64,000 bases of DNA from Ruminococcus sp. (GTDB lineage Bacteria > Bacillota > Clostridia > Lachnospirales > Lachnospiraceae). Position numbers and translations under genes: made by a program. Under the pieces are notes generated by a model. It made no database searches, was not told the origin of the DNA, and worked only from the letters and a program-made list of their open reading frames with translations. Location of the stretch: the NCBI GenBank assembly GCA_013911065.1, contig JACERV010000004.1, positions 116,857 to 180,856 on the forward strand. Reading direction: 5' to 3'. Positions within the stretch are counted from its first letter, which is position 1; each line of letters begins with the position of its first letter. Below, piece by piece: positions 25,713-34,186 of the stretch.

Positions 25713-26413
25713 ACGCATTCCTCAGCTAAGGCAACCTCCTGGGCATACTGCCTGGTTATTAACTGTGGTCTGGTAATTGCACTTCCTACTACCACACAAT
25801 AGCATCCTAATTCTATAGTTCTTTTGGCCTTTTCCGGAGTGTTGATATTCCCCTCTGCGATTACCTTTGCATCAACATTTTTAATTATTTCTTTCAAAAG
25901 CTTGAAGTCATCTTCCTCAATACTTATATCTTTACTTTCCTCTGTATATCCGACTAAAGTAGGCCCAATAAAATCAAACCCTAACAAATCTGCATAAATA
26001 GCTTCTTCAAGTGTTGAACAATCAGCAAGCAGCATTTGATTGGGATATTTTTCTCTTATCAGTTTCACAAACGCCTGTAATGATTTTCCATCCGGCCTTT
26101 CTCGATTTGTTGCGTCAAGTGCGATAATATCTGGTTTCACTTTTACCAATGCATCAACCTCTTTCATAGTCGGGGTTATATAAACTTTGCTGTTTTCATA
26201 CTCCTGTTTTATAATACCAATAACCGGAAGATTCACATTTTTCTTAATTTCTTCTATATCCTCTACAGAATTAGCCCTTATTCCTCCTGCGCCTCCTTCC
26301 ATCGCTGCTCTTGCCATTCTTCCCATAATGAACGGTGAGTGCAGTGGTTCCGTTTCAAGCGCCTGACATGAGACAACAAGTTTACCCTTTAAATCAGCAA
26401 TCCTTTTATACAT
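25709..26413 (-). CDS. nanE: N-acylglucosamine-6-phosphate 2-epimerase NanE
   Basis: A 234-residue TIM-barrel epimerase that converts N-acetylmannosamine-6-phosphate to N-acetylglucosamine-6-phosphate. Family blocks are [32 protein letters not shown] and [14 protein letters not shown] at 26413 has GGAGG at the right distance. The ATG at 26425 falls in the ribosome site and is rejected. It is the first gene of the eight-gene operon that ends with HPr. Confidence 0.92.
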   Translation of the reverse strand: MYKRIADLKGKLVVSCQALETEPLHSPFIMGRMARAAMEGGAGGIRANSVEDIEEIKKNVNLPVIGIIKQEYENSKVYITPTMKEVDALVKVKPDIIALDATNRERPDGKSLQAFVKLIREKYPNQMLLADCSTLEEAIYADLLGFDFIGPTLVGYTEESKDISIEEDDFKLLKEIIKNVDAKVIAEGNINTPEKAKRTIELGCYCVVVGSAITRPQLITRQYAQEVALAEECV

Positions 26414-26452
26414 AGCGTCCTCCATCCACTTACTTAATCACTCTTTTATCCA

Positions 26453-26481
26453 ATTATATATATGTCCGCAAGTAATTTCAA
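26453..26481 (-). promoter_or_regulatory. nanE operon promoter (twin A)
   Basis: On the minus strand TTGAAA (26481 to 26476) and TATAAT (26458 to 26453) are 17 bp apart. The spacer TTACTTGC is shared with the nagA promoter. Similarity between the two upstream regions runs for about 95 bp (roughly 26423-26520 and 27888-27983). The rest of this 340-bp gap holds the nagA terminator. Confidence 0.7.
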
Positions 26482-26695
26482 CATTATCACTATTTATGAT
26501 AGTACTTTCATTTTATTGGCTTTATTAAACAATACTCGTTAATTACAGCGCACCAATTCAGTATATATTGCACAAATTCTCAGGAAATCAGTTTCAATTC
26601 TACGAGTGCTTTTTTCTCTGTTATAAGCGTCAACAGCCTGTATATCCCTTGAATATGAAGCTTTTAACTTTTGTACAATCTAATATTCAGAAGTC

Positions 26696-26736
26696 AAAAA
26701 ATGAGCGCATAAGCCAATTTCCAGCTTACACACTCA
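26696..26736 (-). terminator. nagA terminator
   Basis: On the minus strand a 13-bp stem with G-T wobbles (26724-26736 with 26702-26714) and a 9-base loop is followed by a run of six T. Confidence 0.8.
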
Positions 26737-26752
26737 TTTATACACACTTGCT

Positions 26753-27862
26753 CTATCCATTAATAATAACCTTCTGCAGGTTTAACTCTTTATCAAGCAA
26801 CACTAAGTTTGCTATTTTACCGCTGGCAATACTGCCATACTTATCGTCAATTTTCAATGCCCTTGCGGGATTCATCGTGGCACAGGCAATGGCATCTTCT
26901 AATGGGATTCCCATATCTATTACTGCTGTCTTCATACAATCCATCAGATTTGTAACTGATCCGGCTAAGGCCCCGCTGGAAACTAAAGCAGCACGATTTC
27001 CTTTGACATCCACATCCAGGCCGCCTAATGTATAACGCCCGTCTGCCATTCCGGCAGCCCGCATACTATCACTAATAAGAATGATCCGGTCAGCACCAAA
27101 CATTTCAAAGGTAGCACGCACCATAGATGGGTGTATGTGGACGCCGTCACAAATCAGCTCTACCATAACATGTTTGCTGTCAAATGCTGCCCCGACAACA
27201 CCTGGTTCCCGATGCGAAAAGGCCGGCATCGCATTATGCAAATGAACAACATGAGAAGCACCGTTATCAAAAGCTGCTTTCGCCTGCTCGTAATTAGCAT
27301 TGGTATGAGCCAAAGATACAGAAACTTCGCCTTTTACTTCCTGAATAAAAGGAATCGCCCCATCGTACTCAGGGGCTATACCGATGAACTTAACCAGCCC
27401 TTTGGCGGCCTTTTGAAAACGCCGAAACACCTCCACATTATAAGGAATAATATTTGAAGCGTCCTGCGCTCCTTTTTTCTCCTTGCTAATAAATGGCCCT
27501 TCCATATTGATGCCCACCAGACGGGCACCATCTGTATTCTCATAAGAAGCATTAATCCGTAAAATCTCTTCTAAAGTCTCTACCGGCAAAGTCATGGTGG
27601 CAGGAGCAATAGAAGTGACCCCGATAGAAGCCTCATATTTCGCAATAGCCTGAATAGCCTCTAAAGTTCCATCACAAAAATCATAACCCATACATCCATG
27701 AAAATGTAAATCAATTAGTCCGGGAATGGCATAAGCACCATTTCCGTCAACTACATCTGACACTGACTTCCCATCGTTAACAAATCGTCCCTCTTCAATA
27801 GCTAAATCACCAAAATGAAACTTTTTATCTTCACGGTAAATTTGAATATTCTTAATAATCAT
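26753..27862 (-). CDS. nagA: N-acetylglucosamine-6-phosphate deacetylase
   Basis: A 369-residue amidohydrolase that removes acetate from GlcNAc-6-phosphate. H53 and H55 (DLHFHG), the glutamate in MEGPFIS, the histidines in VSLAHT and HLHNAM, and the catalytic aspartate in LISDSMRAAG are all present. It lies upstream of nanE but has its own promoter and terminator. It supplies the step after NanE; nagB is not in the window. Confidence 0.95.
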   Translation of the reverse strand: MIIKNIQIYREDKKFHFGDLAIEEGRFVNDGKSVSDVVDGNGAYAIPGLIDLHFHGCMGYDFCDGTLEAIQAIAKYEASIGVTSIAPATMTLPVETLEEILRINASYENTDGARLVGINMEGPFISKEKKGAQDASNIIPYNVEVFRRFQKAAKGLVKFIGIAPEYDGAIPFIQEVKGEVSVSLAHTNANYEQAKAAFDNGASHVVHLHNAMPAFSHREPGVVGAAFDSKHVMVELICDGVHIHPSMVRATFEMFGADRIILISDSMRAAGMADGRYTLGGLDVDVKGNRAALVSSGALAGSVTNLMDCMKTAVIDMGIPLEDAIACATMNPARALKIDDKYGSIASGKIANLVLLDKELNLQKVIING

Positions 27863-27919
27863 ATCATTTCCCTCTTCAGAACCACACTATCCATTTACTC
27901 AATCACTCTTCTTTATAAG

Positions 27920-27948
27920 ATTATATATATTTCTGCAAGTAACTTCAA
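27920..27948 (-). promoter_or_regulatory. nagA promoter (twin B)
   Basis: On the minus strand TTGAAG (27948 to 27943) and TATAAT (27925 to 27920) are 17 bp apart. The region is a diverged copy of the nanE promoter region. Confidence 0.7.
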
Positions 27949-28054
27949 TGCTATATCAATTTGTGACAGCACTTTCATCGCTTTATCCATAACGCACAAC
28001 TTATATTAATTGAAATTCATTATTATGGTTAGTGTTACACAAACTTTCAAGAAA

Positions 28055-28615
28055 CTAGATTCTTACCTTGAACTTAAACGCCCAGCCCCCAATTCTAAGC
28101 AGAGCCGAAATAAAGGCCAATATCGTAATTATTATGTAAATGACAGTCGTAACAACTCTAAACTGTCCATTAGAGAGCAAACATTTAAACATCAGTATCA
28201 TCATTGGAAACAAATAAAACGATATTGCCACAGCTCTCCCTATCATATCAAAAATAAAAACCTTTTCATTTTTTTCATCCCGTACTGAAAGAAAAGAGGT
28301 TACCCAAAATTCCAGAAATTTAAGTATAATGATTACCAACATCCACCAGGGGAATAGCCGTTGAAAATACAAAGAACAGCCTGCAGTAACGATAAAGAAA
28401 AAATCGGATACTACGTCAAAAACTGCGCCTAATTTGGTCTGGGCATTATACTTGCGGGCCAACTTTCCATCAAAAAAATCTGTTATTGCAATAATTGCAA
28501 ATAAGATACCGCACCATGCACTTCTATGATTATCCGAAAATAATGCGGCACAGAATATAACAGAAAGAGGAATTCGCAGCAACGTCATAGCATTTATTAG
28601 GACTATTTTCAGCAT
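28055..28615 (-). CDS. CDP-alcohol phosphatidyltransferase family membrane protein
   Basis: A 186-residue membrane enzyme with about six helices. The active-site signature D-x2-D-G-x2-A-R-x8-G-x3-D-x3-D is complete (DFFDGKLARKY, then GAVFDVVSD). Such enzymes join a CDP-linked lipid to an alcohol such as glycerol-3-phosphate. ATG at 28615 is chosen because GGAGG sits 6 bp upstream; ATGs at 28618 and 28633 are closer to or before the site. It follows a small Cys-rich gene, and both are probably controlled by the TetR regulator upstream. The alcohol acceptor is unknown. Confidence 0.8.
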   Translation of the reverse strand: MLKIVLINAMTLLRIPLSVIFCAALFSDNHRSAWCGILFAIIAITDFFDGKLARKYNAQTKLGAVFDVVSDFFFIVTAGCSLYFQRLFPWWMLVIIILKFLEFWVTSFLSVRDEKNEKVFIFDMIGRAVAISFYLFPMMILMFKCLLSNGQFRVVTTVIYIIITILAFISALLRIGGWAFKFKVRI

Positions 28616-28667
28616 CATATTCCTCCTCTTCATACCTTTCGTTTATGTATACAAATCCTTTCAGCCA

Positions 28668-28880
28668 TCACTTCATTTGCTTAAAGAACTCCTCTTTAGA
28701 AGAACATATAAGAAGTTCACCATCAATCGTCCCAAAATATTGGTCACTTAATTCAGGGCACTTTGCTCTGCATTTGCCTAAACATCCGAACTTTAATTTA
28801 CAATTTATATCCTTTGCATAGGACTTGATTTCCTTTACATCAAAATTGGAACAATGTTTACATACCTTTACTTTTTTCAT
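28668..28880 (-). CDS. Small cysteine-rich protein (DUF1450-like)
   Basis: A 70-residue protein with cysteines in CKHCSNF near the start and FGCLGKCRAKC in the middle, ending in a short acidic helix. The pattern resembles DUF1450/YuzB, small thioredoxin-fold proteins with possible Fe-S or metal binding. ATG at 28880 has GGAG 7 bp upstream. Two palindromes lie before it, one of which matches the operator at the tetR gene. The function is unknown. Confidence 0.6.
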   Translation of the reverse strand: MKKVKVCKHCSNFDVKEIKSYAKDINCKLKFGCLGKCRAKCPELSDQYFGTIDGELLICSSKEEFFKQMK

Positions 28881-28892
28881 AATAATCTCCTT

Positions 28893-28937
28893 ATTCATAT
28901 ATGTATATATGAATGAATATTATTAGTTATTCATTCA
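28893..28937. promoter_or_regulatory. Two adjacent palindromes, including a TetR operator
   Basis: ATTCATATAT-GT-ATATATGAAT (28893-28914) is a perfect palindrome with 10-bp arms. TGAATGAATA (28910-28919) and TATTCATTCA (28928-28937) form an inverted repeat that shares TGAATGAA with the operator at the tetR gene. This suggests control of the downstream pair by the TetR protein. Confidence 0.6.
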
Positions 28938-28989
28938 CATCACAGGTTAAATTTAGAGGAAATCATGTAGACTTCCTCCCAGGTAATTT

Positions 28990-29556
28990 TTAGGCGAATA
29001 TTCCCTTTATGAAATATCTGACAAGTGTTCTTAATGCTTCACTATAGCCTTCAAAATCATTACCAGTAATATGACAATCAATATAATAGATAAAGTCAAA
29101 TACTTTTAATATCTTTTCTATTATATCCTCATCATACGATGCTTGCTTTAGACGTTCCTGAAAGGTATTTGATAAAAACTGATGAAACGTGTAATTCTTT
29201 GTGCCTGATTCCGAATAATAATGTTCATGTAATATCTTTGATATTGCAGGGTTATTCCACTCTGCAATAATTTTATTATTTAAGACAAAATCCAGACTAT
29301 AGGTGAAAAGTTCATCTACTACATTTACAGGTTCACCGGTCCAATCGATTTTATCTATCAGTTGTTTCCTTACATTCTCATTTTCTCTTATATATATTTC
29401 TAAAAAAACTTCTTCTTTGGATTGATAATATTTATAGAACGAACCGACAGCTATACCTGCCCTTTTTGCGATTTCAGATATATTTGTGCTTTTATATCCG
29501 TGCTCTAAAAATGTTTCATGCGCAGCCTGATCTAAAATTAACTTTTTATCATCCAC
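28990..29556 (-). CDS. TetR/AcrR-family transcriptional regulator
   Basis: A 188-residue repressor with an N-terminal TetR helix-turn-helix (about 20-45, ISEIAKRAGIAVGSFYKYY) and a helical ligand domain. The start is GTG at 29556, because AAGGAGG lies 7 bp upstream; the ATG at 29574 is before that site. A 14-bp inverted repeat directly upstream is a likely autoregulatory operator. Targets probably include the Cys-rich protein and CDP-alcohol transferase genes. Confidence 0.87.
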   Translation of the reverse strand: MDDKKLILDQAAHETFLEHGYKSTNISEIAKRAGIAVGSFYKYYQSKEEVFLEIYIRENENVRKQLIDKIDWTGEPVNVVDELFTYSLDFVLNNKIIAEWNNPAISKILHEHYYSESGTKNYTFHQFLSNTFQERLKQASYDEDIIEKILKVFDFIYYIDCHITGNDFEGYSEALRTLVRYFIKGIFA

Positions 29557-29574
29557 AGGGAAACCTCCTTGCAT

Positions 29575-29614
29575 ATGTAGTGAATGAATTACTTCATTCG
29601 TTCATTCACTACAT
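29575..29614. promoter_or_regulatory. TetR operator (autoregulation)
   Basis: ATGTAGTGAATGAA (29575-29588) and TTCATTCACTACAT (29601-29614) are perfect inverted arms of 14 bp around 12 bases. Confidence 0.7.
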
Positions 29615-29704
29615 ATTAACATGGGTTGAGAGCGGTGTCAATGAGAAAAATATACTTCATTTTGACTATCCATTGGGTTTGCCAGTTCCACCTCGTCCTC
29701 TTTT

Positions 29705-31133
29705 ATTTCCATCTACGTTCCCGCGAAGGGAACGACGGTATGAGGGGATGGATACACTTCATTAAACTCAAATTTCAATCCACGTTCCCGCGAAGGGAAC
29801 GACGAGGACCTGAATATCAGCCCGTCCGCTTTTTCAAATTTCAATCCACGTTCCCGCGAAGGGAACGACAGTGTTATACTCCATGTGTATGTAATGTTTG
29901 ATATTTCAATCCACGTTCCCGCGAAGGGAACGACGTCCGCAAGAAATTTGATTGTATTACCGTTTCAACGATTTCAATCCACGTTCCCGCGAAGGGAACG
30001 ACCGATTCCATGCCCCAGGATGTACGGGAATATGCGGAATTTCAATCCACGTTCCCGCGAAGGGAACGACGCACGCTTAATCCCAGCAGAGTCTGCCCTC
30101 AAAAATTTCAATCCACGTTCCCGCGAAGGGAACGACATTGCGGTCAGCGGTTAGATTGGGGTGATTAATTTATTTCAATCCACGTTCCCGCGAAGGGAAC
30201 GACGTACAGGCTTGCTAGAGCTGAGTACAAAAGAAAGGAATTTCAATCCACGTTCCCGCGAAGGGAACGACAAAGTACGATACTAGAAACCCATTCGAAA
30301 TATTAAATTTCAATCCACGTTCCCGCGAAGGGAACGACAGGAACATGGCGTTGCTTGGTGTACAGCCATAAAATTTCAATCCACGTTCCCGCGAAGGGAA
30401 CGACAATGGCATTATCGTTCACCGCTTGTGGTGGAGAAATTTCAATCCACGTTCCCGCGAAGGGAACGACCACAACAGTTAACTATTCTTCTGGCAATGA
30501 TGGAAGATTTCAATCCACGTTCCCGCGAAGGGAACGACTCATAAGCCTTAGTGAGCCGTTGTTTAAGATGGCTATTTCAATCCACGTTCCCGCGAAGGGA
30601 ACGACAAGTACAGGCTATTGCAGTAGCCGAGTACATAAATTTCAATCCACGTTCCCGCGAAGGGAACGACTACAAATCCCTCCTAATCTGTTAATATAAT
30701 GGTATTTCAATCCACGTTCCCGCGAAGGGAACGACGCTCCGCAGAGTTCATCTCAATACTCCCTGCGCTCTATTTCAATCCACGTTCCCGCGAAGGGAAC
30801 GACAACTTCCGAACTTCTAACCCAATTTTCCGAATAATTTCAATCCACGTTCCCGCGAAGGGAACGACTTTTCTCTTCCAAAATATAGGTTCTTTCAACA
30901 ACAATTTCAATCCACGTTCCCGCGAAGGGAACGACACCACTTTCGTTCTGTCCTCCCTGCATAACGATAATTTCAATCCACGTTCCCGCGAAGGGAACGA
31001 CTCACTTAGGTCGCGTTCTCTTTTGTTGTAGTGGAATTTCAATCCACGTTCCCGCGAAGGGAACGACATCTCCCGTCCATTCATTACTTATGGATTTGTT
31101 GATTTCAATCCACGTTCCCGCGAAGGGAACGAC
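29705..31133 (-). CRISPR. Type I-C CRISPR array, 22 repeats and 21 spacers
   Basis: The 32-bp repeat reads on the minus strand from GTCGTTCCC to GTGGATTGAAAT and has the inner hairpin GTTCCC/GGGAAC, typical of type I-C. I counted 22 repeats with 21 spacers of 33-36 bp, all different. Twenty-one repeats are identical. The one at 29705-29736 has two changes and marks the old, trailer end. The newest spacers are next to the leader at the high-coordinate end, beside cas2. The array is transcribed in the same direction as the cas genes. Confidence 0.98.
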
Positions 31134-31303
31134 AGCAATTATATCCAAATTTAAAGTATAGAAAACATTACTTATCATACACTTTCTACAATTTTGATAA
31201 TATTTAACTCCTAATCCGGAAATTTTTTTTAATGTTACTCACTTTTTGTGCACTATTTCTGGTGCGAATCCCCCAGACATTTAATGTTCAACTTCTATTC
31301 GCA
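31134..31303 (-). promoter_or_regulatory. CRISPR leader
   Basis: A 170-bp AT-rich stretch without genes lies between the cas2 stop and the first repeat. It is on the side opposite the degenerate repeat, as expected for the leader that directs transcription and spacer insertion. Confidence 0.75.
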
Positions 31304-31594
31304 CTACAAAATCAAAGCCTGATCCACGGCCAATCCACGATCCACACCAACATGCTCAACTTTTGTTTTGTAATTATTTCCAAGATAATAAAACCGGAGA
31401 CTATCTACTTCCTCATCTATAATCTCTGTCAATATAGACTTAAGAAGTACGCTCTGAGCATTATCAAGAATGCACTCAAACACAGAATTTTGAACCCTTC
31501 TTCCATAATTCACACATTGTTTAGCAACTTTACGCAAGCGACTTTTACCAGCGGCTGTTTCAGTATTTACATCATAAGTTATTAAAACCAGCAA
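31304..31594 (-). CDS. cas2: CRISPR-associated endonuclease Cas2 (type I-C)
   Basis: A 96-residue Cas2 beginning MLVLITYDVNTETAAGK, with the ferredoxin-like fold and the conserved aspartate in YDV. The start is inferred as TTG at 31594 with GAGGTG upstream, giving the usual family length; longer in-frame readings add residues unlike Cas2. With Cas1 and Cas4 it integrates new spacers. It follows cas1 by 10 bp. Confidence 0.92.
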   Translation of the reverse strand: MLVLITYDVNTETAAGKSRLRKVAKQCVNYGRRVQNSVFECILDNAQSVLLKSILTEIIDEEVDSLRFYYLGNNYKTKVEHVGVDRGLAVDQALIL

Positions 31595-31604
31595 CAAAAT
31601 CACC

Positions 31605-32636
31605 TCACTTCCACAGGAATGGTGGATAAGCATCTATATCTCCTCTTAAATACCTTGCTAAAAGCATCGCCTGTACATATGGAACCATTCCCCACTCAAT
31701 CTTTTCTTTCAAATAAGGATGTGTTAGCATCTCCTTCTTTTTATTTTGCCATTCTGCCAAAATTCTTTTCCGCACATCATCCTTCATAAGAACAGCATTA
31801 TTTTCTTTCTTAAGAAAATCTTTACTGCTGACAATTTTCTTGTTAATGAGTGACAGTACGAACCGGTCTGCTAACACTGCTCTTAATTCCTCTACTAAAT
31901 CAAGAGCCAGCGAAACTCTCCCCGGCCTCTCTGTATGCAGTACACCTACATATGGATCCAGACCGACTGTTTCCAGTGCTGATGCAACGTTATTTGTTAC
32001 CAGCGTATATATAAAAGATAACATTGCATTTACATTATCCACTGGTGGTCTTTTGTTTCTTCCATGAAACACAAAATCTTTTTTTTGCTGAAGAATTAAT
32101 TCATTAAACACGCCAAAATAGACACTGGCTGCTTCACCCTCATATCCCCTCAATTGCTCTTTCGATACGCTTTCTTGAATCATTGCCATAGAATCCTTCA
32201 GCATTATGGACGCCTTTTTCACTCTTTCCACATCAATCTGCATACTGTGGTCTCTTGTTGCTCTTTCAAGCACCCATCTTGCATTATGTACTTTTCCTAT
32301 TATACAATTTTTTGCCACTTCTAGACTTTCACTATTATTTATACTTATAGCATGCTGCTTTTTTCGCAGTACCACATTTCCCTTTACTTTTCCCGTAATT
32401 CTTGCCAGAAACCTGCCATTAGGCGTCAAATAACATAGAGAAATACTACGCTCTGCACATACCCCCATCAGAGCCGGGCTGGTCCCCCTATATCCAAAAG
32501 ATACAATCCCCTCCAGATTATGGAGCGGTACTCTTCCAACTTCTTTTTCCTTATCCAGTACAACAACATTTTCTCCATCCAGGGAAAGGTAACTATCTTC
32601 CGAAGTAATGTATAATGTATTTAATAATTTTTTCAT
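31605..32636 (-). CDS. cas1: CRISPR integrase Cas1 (type I-C)
   Basis: A 343-residue Cas1. The metal-binding residues are the glutamate in YEGEAASVYF, the histidine in LHTERPGR and the acidic residues in LDLVEELR. ATG at 32636 (MKKLLNTLYIT) has GGAGGAA upstream and overlaps the cas4 stop as ATGA, so the long upstream extension is rejected. It acts with Cas2 and Cas4 in adaptation. Confidence 0.96.
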   Translation of the reverse strand: MKKLLNTLYITSEDSYLSLDGENVVVLDKEKEVGRVPLHNLEGIVSFGYRGTSPALMGVCAERSISLCYLTPNGRFLARITGKVKGNVVLRKKQHAISINNSESLEVAKNCIIGKVHNARWVLERATRDHSMQIDVERVKKASIMLKDSMAMIQESVSKEQLRGYEGEAASVYFGVFNELILQQKKDFVFHGRNKRPPVDNVNAMLSFIYTLVTNNVASALETVGLDPYVGVLHTERPGRVSLALDLVEELRAVLADRFVLSLINKKIVSSKDFLKKENNAVLMKDDVRKRILAEWQNKKKEMLTHPYLKEKIEWGMVPYVQAMLLARYLRGDIDAYPPFLWK

Positions 32637-33295
32637 ACTTCTTCCTCCATTGCCTGCCGAACATATTCCTTGACGGATACTGTTTTTCCCAGTTTTGGTA
32701 GACATATTTCCTTCAATGAACACCCATTGCACTTCTTACTCCATTTTACCCTTGGCGTATATTGACGTTCAAAGTATTGATGCATCTCCTGAAACATATC
32801 CCGAACTGTCTCTCTTAACTCATCCGTAATGGTGATTCTTTCTCTTTTCCTGGTTTCTCCATAGAAGATGGCACCTTCCTCAATGCTTGCAGAAAACATT
32901 TCTTCCAGACACATCACCTGAGCTGTAAGCTGGAGAATATCTTCCTCTGAGCTCTTGGGTTTCCCTTTCTTATACTCAATTGGATAAATATAATACAGTC
33001 CCCTGTGCCCATGCAACGTGACTCCTTCTTCCTCTTTATGGAATTCCACCACATCACATTCACCACTGACTCCCATCTCCCTGGAGGATACAGGCAGTGC
33101 TCTTACTACAATAACATCTTTTCGCTTTTCACTGAGATACGGGTCATGAACTTTCTTGTGCATCAATTCCCCCACAATGGTGTGTACATTTTCCTCCCAC
33201 TGCTGCTCAATATGAATAAGCGCCCACTGCCTGCGGCAAAACTGAAAGTGTTGAATTCCTGATATCATCAAATAATCATCTTCCCTGTATTCCAT
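32633..33295 (-). CDS. cas4: CRISPR-associated exonuclease Cas4
   Basis: A 220-residue RecB-like nuclease. One conserved cysteine is early (FQFCRRQW) and three are at the end (CNGCSLKEIC), enough for the Fe-S cluster. The catalytic region PIEYKKGK is present. It trims prespacers and helps choose PAM and orientation. It overlaps cas7 by one base (TAATG) and cas1 by four. Confidence 0.95.
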   Translation of the reverse strand: MEYREDDYLMISGIQHFQFCRRQWALIHIEQQWEENVHTIVGELMHKKVHDPYLSEKRKDVIVVRALPVSSREMGVSGECDVVEFHKEEEGVTLHGHRGLYYIYPIEYKKGKPKSSEEDILQLTAQVMCLEEMFSASIEEGAIFYGETRKRERITITDELRETVRDMFQEMHQYFERQYTPRVKWSKKCNGCSLKEICLPKLGKTVSVKEYVRQAMEEEV

Positions 33296-34185
33296 TACAG
33301 CTTTCTTATTACCTCCACCGTTTCGGGTATTTTTTCTCCGTATATCGTCACATCGTAATCCTGATATTTTCTTGGATAGACGACGTCTTCTTTACGGCTT
33401 ACTTCTACCGCATCAAACAGTTTGTAAGAAGGGCAGTCTCCTAATTCTTTGCTGTGTTTGAATACAATCAGCTCCCGCACCGCCATTTTCCCTCTTGCAG
33501 CTGAATGGTCATGCTCAAACATATTAATAATCGCATCCCACAAAAGTTCCAGATCTTCTTCTGAAAATCCTGTTACCTTCCTTGCCAGATTTGCAGAAAC
33601 ATATCCTTCTGCCCGGTATAACCCATAGGGAACAATACTTTTCCTCCCCATCTCATTCCTCTTCGCCTCTGCATCTTTTTCTGTTGTAATTGCTACTCTG
33701 GTAATTGCTACTTCCTGACTGATAATAGGGTCAATGCTTCTGGCAAATCCAAGCTGCACCGGCCCCCGGACTTGTCCACAATTGAGAGCTGCTTTTACAA
33801 ACGTAGTCATAACTGCACCAAAGGTCCGGATATCAAAAAAGTTTTTACACATAAAGTCTCTAATTTTTTTGTCAGCCTCCGGATCATTCTTTTTCAGATC
33901 TTTTGTTTTCTTCTCATCAATTCCAAGGTGTTTATATGCAAGATTATCACTGCGGTTCAGAGGCACATTTTCCTTAATATAAATCTGATATCCTTCTTCC
34001 CCCTCTTTCAGCATTTCTATGTAATTACGGATTTTCCTTTTCAGACATACGTCTGTCACTAATCCATATCCACTTTCAGGATCAATTCTCGGCATATTCC
34101 CCGCATCAGGATCACCATTGGGATTTCCATTTTCTACATCAAACAATACAACAAATTCATACCTGTTTTTAATTGCCTCACTCAT
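33295..34185 (-). CDS. cas7c: Cascade backbone Cas7 (Csd2, type I-C)
   Basis: A 296-residue Cas7 of type I-C with the family opening YEFVVLFDVENGNPNGDPDAG shortened here to its key part NGNPNGDPDA, and the block FDIRTFGAV. Multiple copies coat the crRNA. ATG at 34185 has AGGAGGAAAA upstream and starts one base after the cas8c stop, so the longer reading from 34209 is not used. Confidence 0.95.
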   Translation of the reverse strand: MSEAIKNRYEFVVLFDVENGNPNGDPDAGNMPRIDPESGYGLVTDVCLKRKIRNYIEMLKEGEEGYQIYIKENVPLNRSDNLAYKHLGIDEKKTKDLKKNDPEADKKIRDFMCKNFFDIRTFGAVMTTFVKAALNCGQVRGPVQLGFARSIDPIISQEVAITRVAITTEKDAEAKRNEMGRKSIVPYGLYRAEGYVSANLARKVTGFSEEDLELLWDAIINMFEHDHSAARGKMAVRELIVFKHSKELGDCPSYKLFDAVEVSRKEDVVYPRKYQDYDVTIYGEKIPETVEVIRKL

Positions 34186-34186
34186 C

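Noticed and set aside
29626..31084. ORFs of 60-115 codons across the CRISPR array on both strands
   Set aside because: Their translations are repeats of the CRISPR unit and spacers and have no ribosome sites; they are array artefacts.
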